A DNA stretch of 64,000 nucleotides from Clostridium_AW malenominatum (GTDB taxonomy: Bacteria; Bacillota; Clostridia; Clostridiales; Clostridiaceae). Positions 62,833 through 64,000 of this stretch are shown here, in pieces. Under the pieces are notes generated by a model that did not search any database, had not been told where the DNA came from, and saw nothing but the letters and a program-made list of their open reading frames with translations. The DNA lies in NCBI RefSeq assembly GCF_039521365.1, contig NZ_BAAACF010000001.1:930001-994000 (forward strand), written 5' to 3'. A program made the position numbers and the translations under genes. How positions within the stretch are numbered: the first letter of the stretch is position 1; each line of letters begins with the position of its first letter.

Positions 62833-64000
62833 TAACTCTAAATACAGAAAATCTTTGTGTAGGATATGAAAATAAGGCTATTGTTGATGATATAAACATA
62901 AAACTTATAAAGGGAGAAAATCTATGCCTTCTAGGTCCCAATGGTGCAGGTAAAACCACTATTTTAAGAACCCTATCCAAACTTCTAAATCCTATAAAAG
63001 GAGCAGTTTATATAGAAGGGCAAAATATTAAGGATATACAAAATAAAGAGCTTTCAAAGAAGATGTCTGTAGTTTTAACTAATAAGTTTAATGGAGGATT
63101 AATGACGGTTTTCGATGTGGTATCCATGGGTAGATACCCTTATACAGGTTTTTTTGGATACCTAGGTAAAAAGGATAGGGAAAAAATTTCTGAAGCTTTA
63201 AAAACTGTAAATGCAGAAGATATAGCAAAATCTTATTTTGATGAACTAAGTGATGGTCAAAAACAAAAGGTTTTAGTGGCAAGGGCTCTGGTACAGGAAC
63301 CAGATGTGATTGTTTTAGATGAACCTACAACACATTTAGATATAAAACATAGATTGGAACTTATTGAAATACTGAGAACACTTACAAAGGAAAAAGGAAT
63401 TACGGTAATACTATCCCTTCATGAAATAGATATGGCGTTAAAAAGTTGTGACAAGGTAGCCCTTGTAAATAAGGGTAAAATAATTGCTTACGGCACACCA
63501 GAAGATGTAGTAGATGAAAAAACTATAGAGGAACTATATGAAATAAAAGAGGCTAATTTTAATAATTTACTGGGCTCTATAGAATTATCAAACAGCAATA
63601 AACCTAGGGCTTTCGTCATAGGTGGCAGCGGTTATGGAGCTTCTATATACAGGGTACTTACAAAATATAATATAGGCTTTTATACAGGTGTTTTACATGA
63701 AAATGATATAGATTATGAAATAGCTAGAACCATAGGATTACCTATATTAAAAGAAAATGCCTTTGAAGGAATAAAAGATGAAAATATAAAAAAGGCGCAA
63801 GAAATGATAGATGATGTGCCTTTTGTCATAGACTCAGCTTGCCCCATAGGAGATATTAATAAAAATAATTTACAATTAATTTCCTACGCTTTAAGTAAAG
63901 ATAAAAAAGTTTTTAGCTTTAGAAAAAAAGAAGAGTGCATAAAACTATACGGTGAAGCGAGTAAAAACATTGAATGTATAGAGGGTATGTATACCTTAGC
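62829..64000 (+). CDS. Corrinoid/metal-chelate ABC ATPase with C-terminal extension, system 2, 3' partial
   Basis: The frame is open from ATG 62829 to the right edge, 390 codons seen and no stop. The ATPase domain fills about residues 1-240, with Walker A GPNGAGKT (36-43), signature LSDGQKQKV, Walker B VIVLDEPTTHLD and H-loop LSLHEIDMA. From about residue 250 a second domain begins: PRAFVIGGSGYGASIYRVLT, then GVLHENDIDYEIAR and VIDSACPIGDI. It is Rossmann-like and does not look like CbiZ, the amidohydrolase sometimes fused to BtuD. The ATP-binding domain is 99 per cent sure; the extension is unassigned. Confidence 0.9.
   Translation, partial: MITLNTENLCVGYENKAIVDDINIKLIKGENLCLLGPNGAGKTTILRTLSKLLNPIKGAVYIEGQNIKDIQNKELSKKMSVVLTNKFNGGLMTVFDVVSMGRYPYTGFFGYLGKKDREKISEALKTVNAEDIAKSYFDELSDGQKQKVLVARALVQEPDVIVLDEPTTHLDIKHRLELIEILRTLTKEKGITVILSLHEIDMALKSCDKVALVNKGKIIAYGTPEDVVDEKTIEELYEIKEANFNNLLGSIELSNSNKPRAFVIGGSGYGASIYRVLTKYNIGFYTGVLHENDIDYEIARTIGLPILKENAFEGIKDENIKKAQEMIDDVPFVIDSACPIGDINKNNLQLISYALSKDKKVFSFRKKEECIKLYGEASKNIECIEGMYTL

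Noticed and set aside
1..64000. CRISPR array, prophage or insertion sequence
   Set aside because: No regularly spaced repeats, integrase, transposase or phage structural genes were seen. The short repeats found are operators or terminator-like hairpins.

Overview
The window looks like chromosomal DNA of an anaerobic, spore-forming, motile member of Clostridium or a close relative. The support is: very AT-rich DNA with strong AGGAGG-type ribosome binding sites and frequent TTG/GTG starts; a spore protein gene (tlp); a clostridial-type CoA-transferase pair; two chemotaxis receptors; several c-di-GMP enzymes; and a B12-riboswitch operon with a large CobN-type chelatase. The species cannot be named from the sequence. 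I see no phage, integrase, intact transposase, CRISPR array or rRNA.

Layout. 3-7573: a monosaccharide ABC uptake locus (a degenerate RbsA-like paralogue cut by the left edge, then ATPase, permease and binding lipoprotein) with a SIS sugar-phosphate isomerase and two ROK kinases. 7626-9438: a small membrane-anchored protein, a decayed GGDEF fragment and a choloylglycine-hydrolase-family enzyme, bounded by two copies of a 25-base repeat. 9673-13771: a YtrA-type GntR-controlled ABC exporter operon with a clear promoter and operator. 13788-15797: a UPF0316 protein behind a structured leader, then a Rieske oxygenase-like protein. 15885-19493: a pspA-ydjG-ydjH-ydjI membrane-stress cluster. 19588-27180: an FCD-type GntR regulator, a dense AT-rich operator array and a TRAP transporter/catabolic operon ending in CoA-transferase genes. 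27185-31487: a diguanylate cyclase, tRNA-Gln, a PadR/DUF2812 pair and a secreted protein. 31651-35278: an ABC exporter plus two-component system. 35325-49934: tlp, a Fur-box DUF438 protein, two chemoreceptors, an SOS-box Y-family polymerase, asparaginase, a polyferredoxin, an HD-GYP protein, a LysM 5'-nucleotidase and a repeat protein. 49975-52887: a GGDEF-EAL protein. 53063-64000: the cobalamin-riboswitch operon, running off the right edge.

How the parts work together. The sugar locus imports a sugar, phosphorylates it and isomerises it. The TRAP operon probably imports an organic acid and processes it through an HpaI-type aldolase and a CoA-transferase. The final operon encodes two complete BtuFCD-like uptake systems around a lone CobN, all under one B12 riboswitch, so it probably acquires corrinoid or cobalt. 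Several promoters carry legible operators: Fur, LexA, PadR-like, YtrA-like and GntR-like.

The most unusual items are the ATPase-dead RbsA paralogue, the lone CobN with two transporters and an ATPase fused to an unassigned C-terminal domain, the leader with terminator before the UPF0316 gene, a family of related hairpin terminators showing compensatory changes, and the 25-base repeat around the GGDEF remnant.
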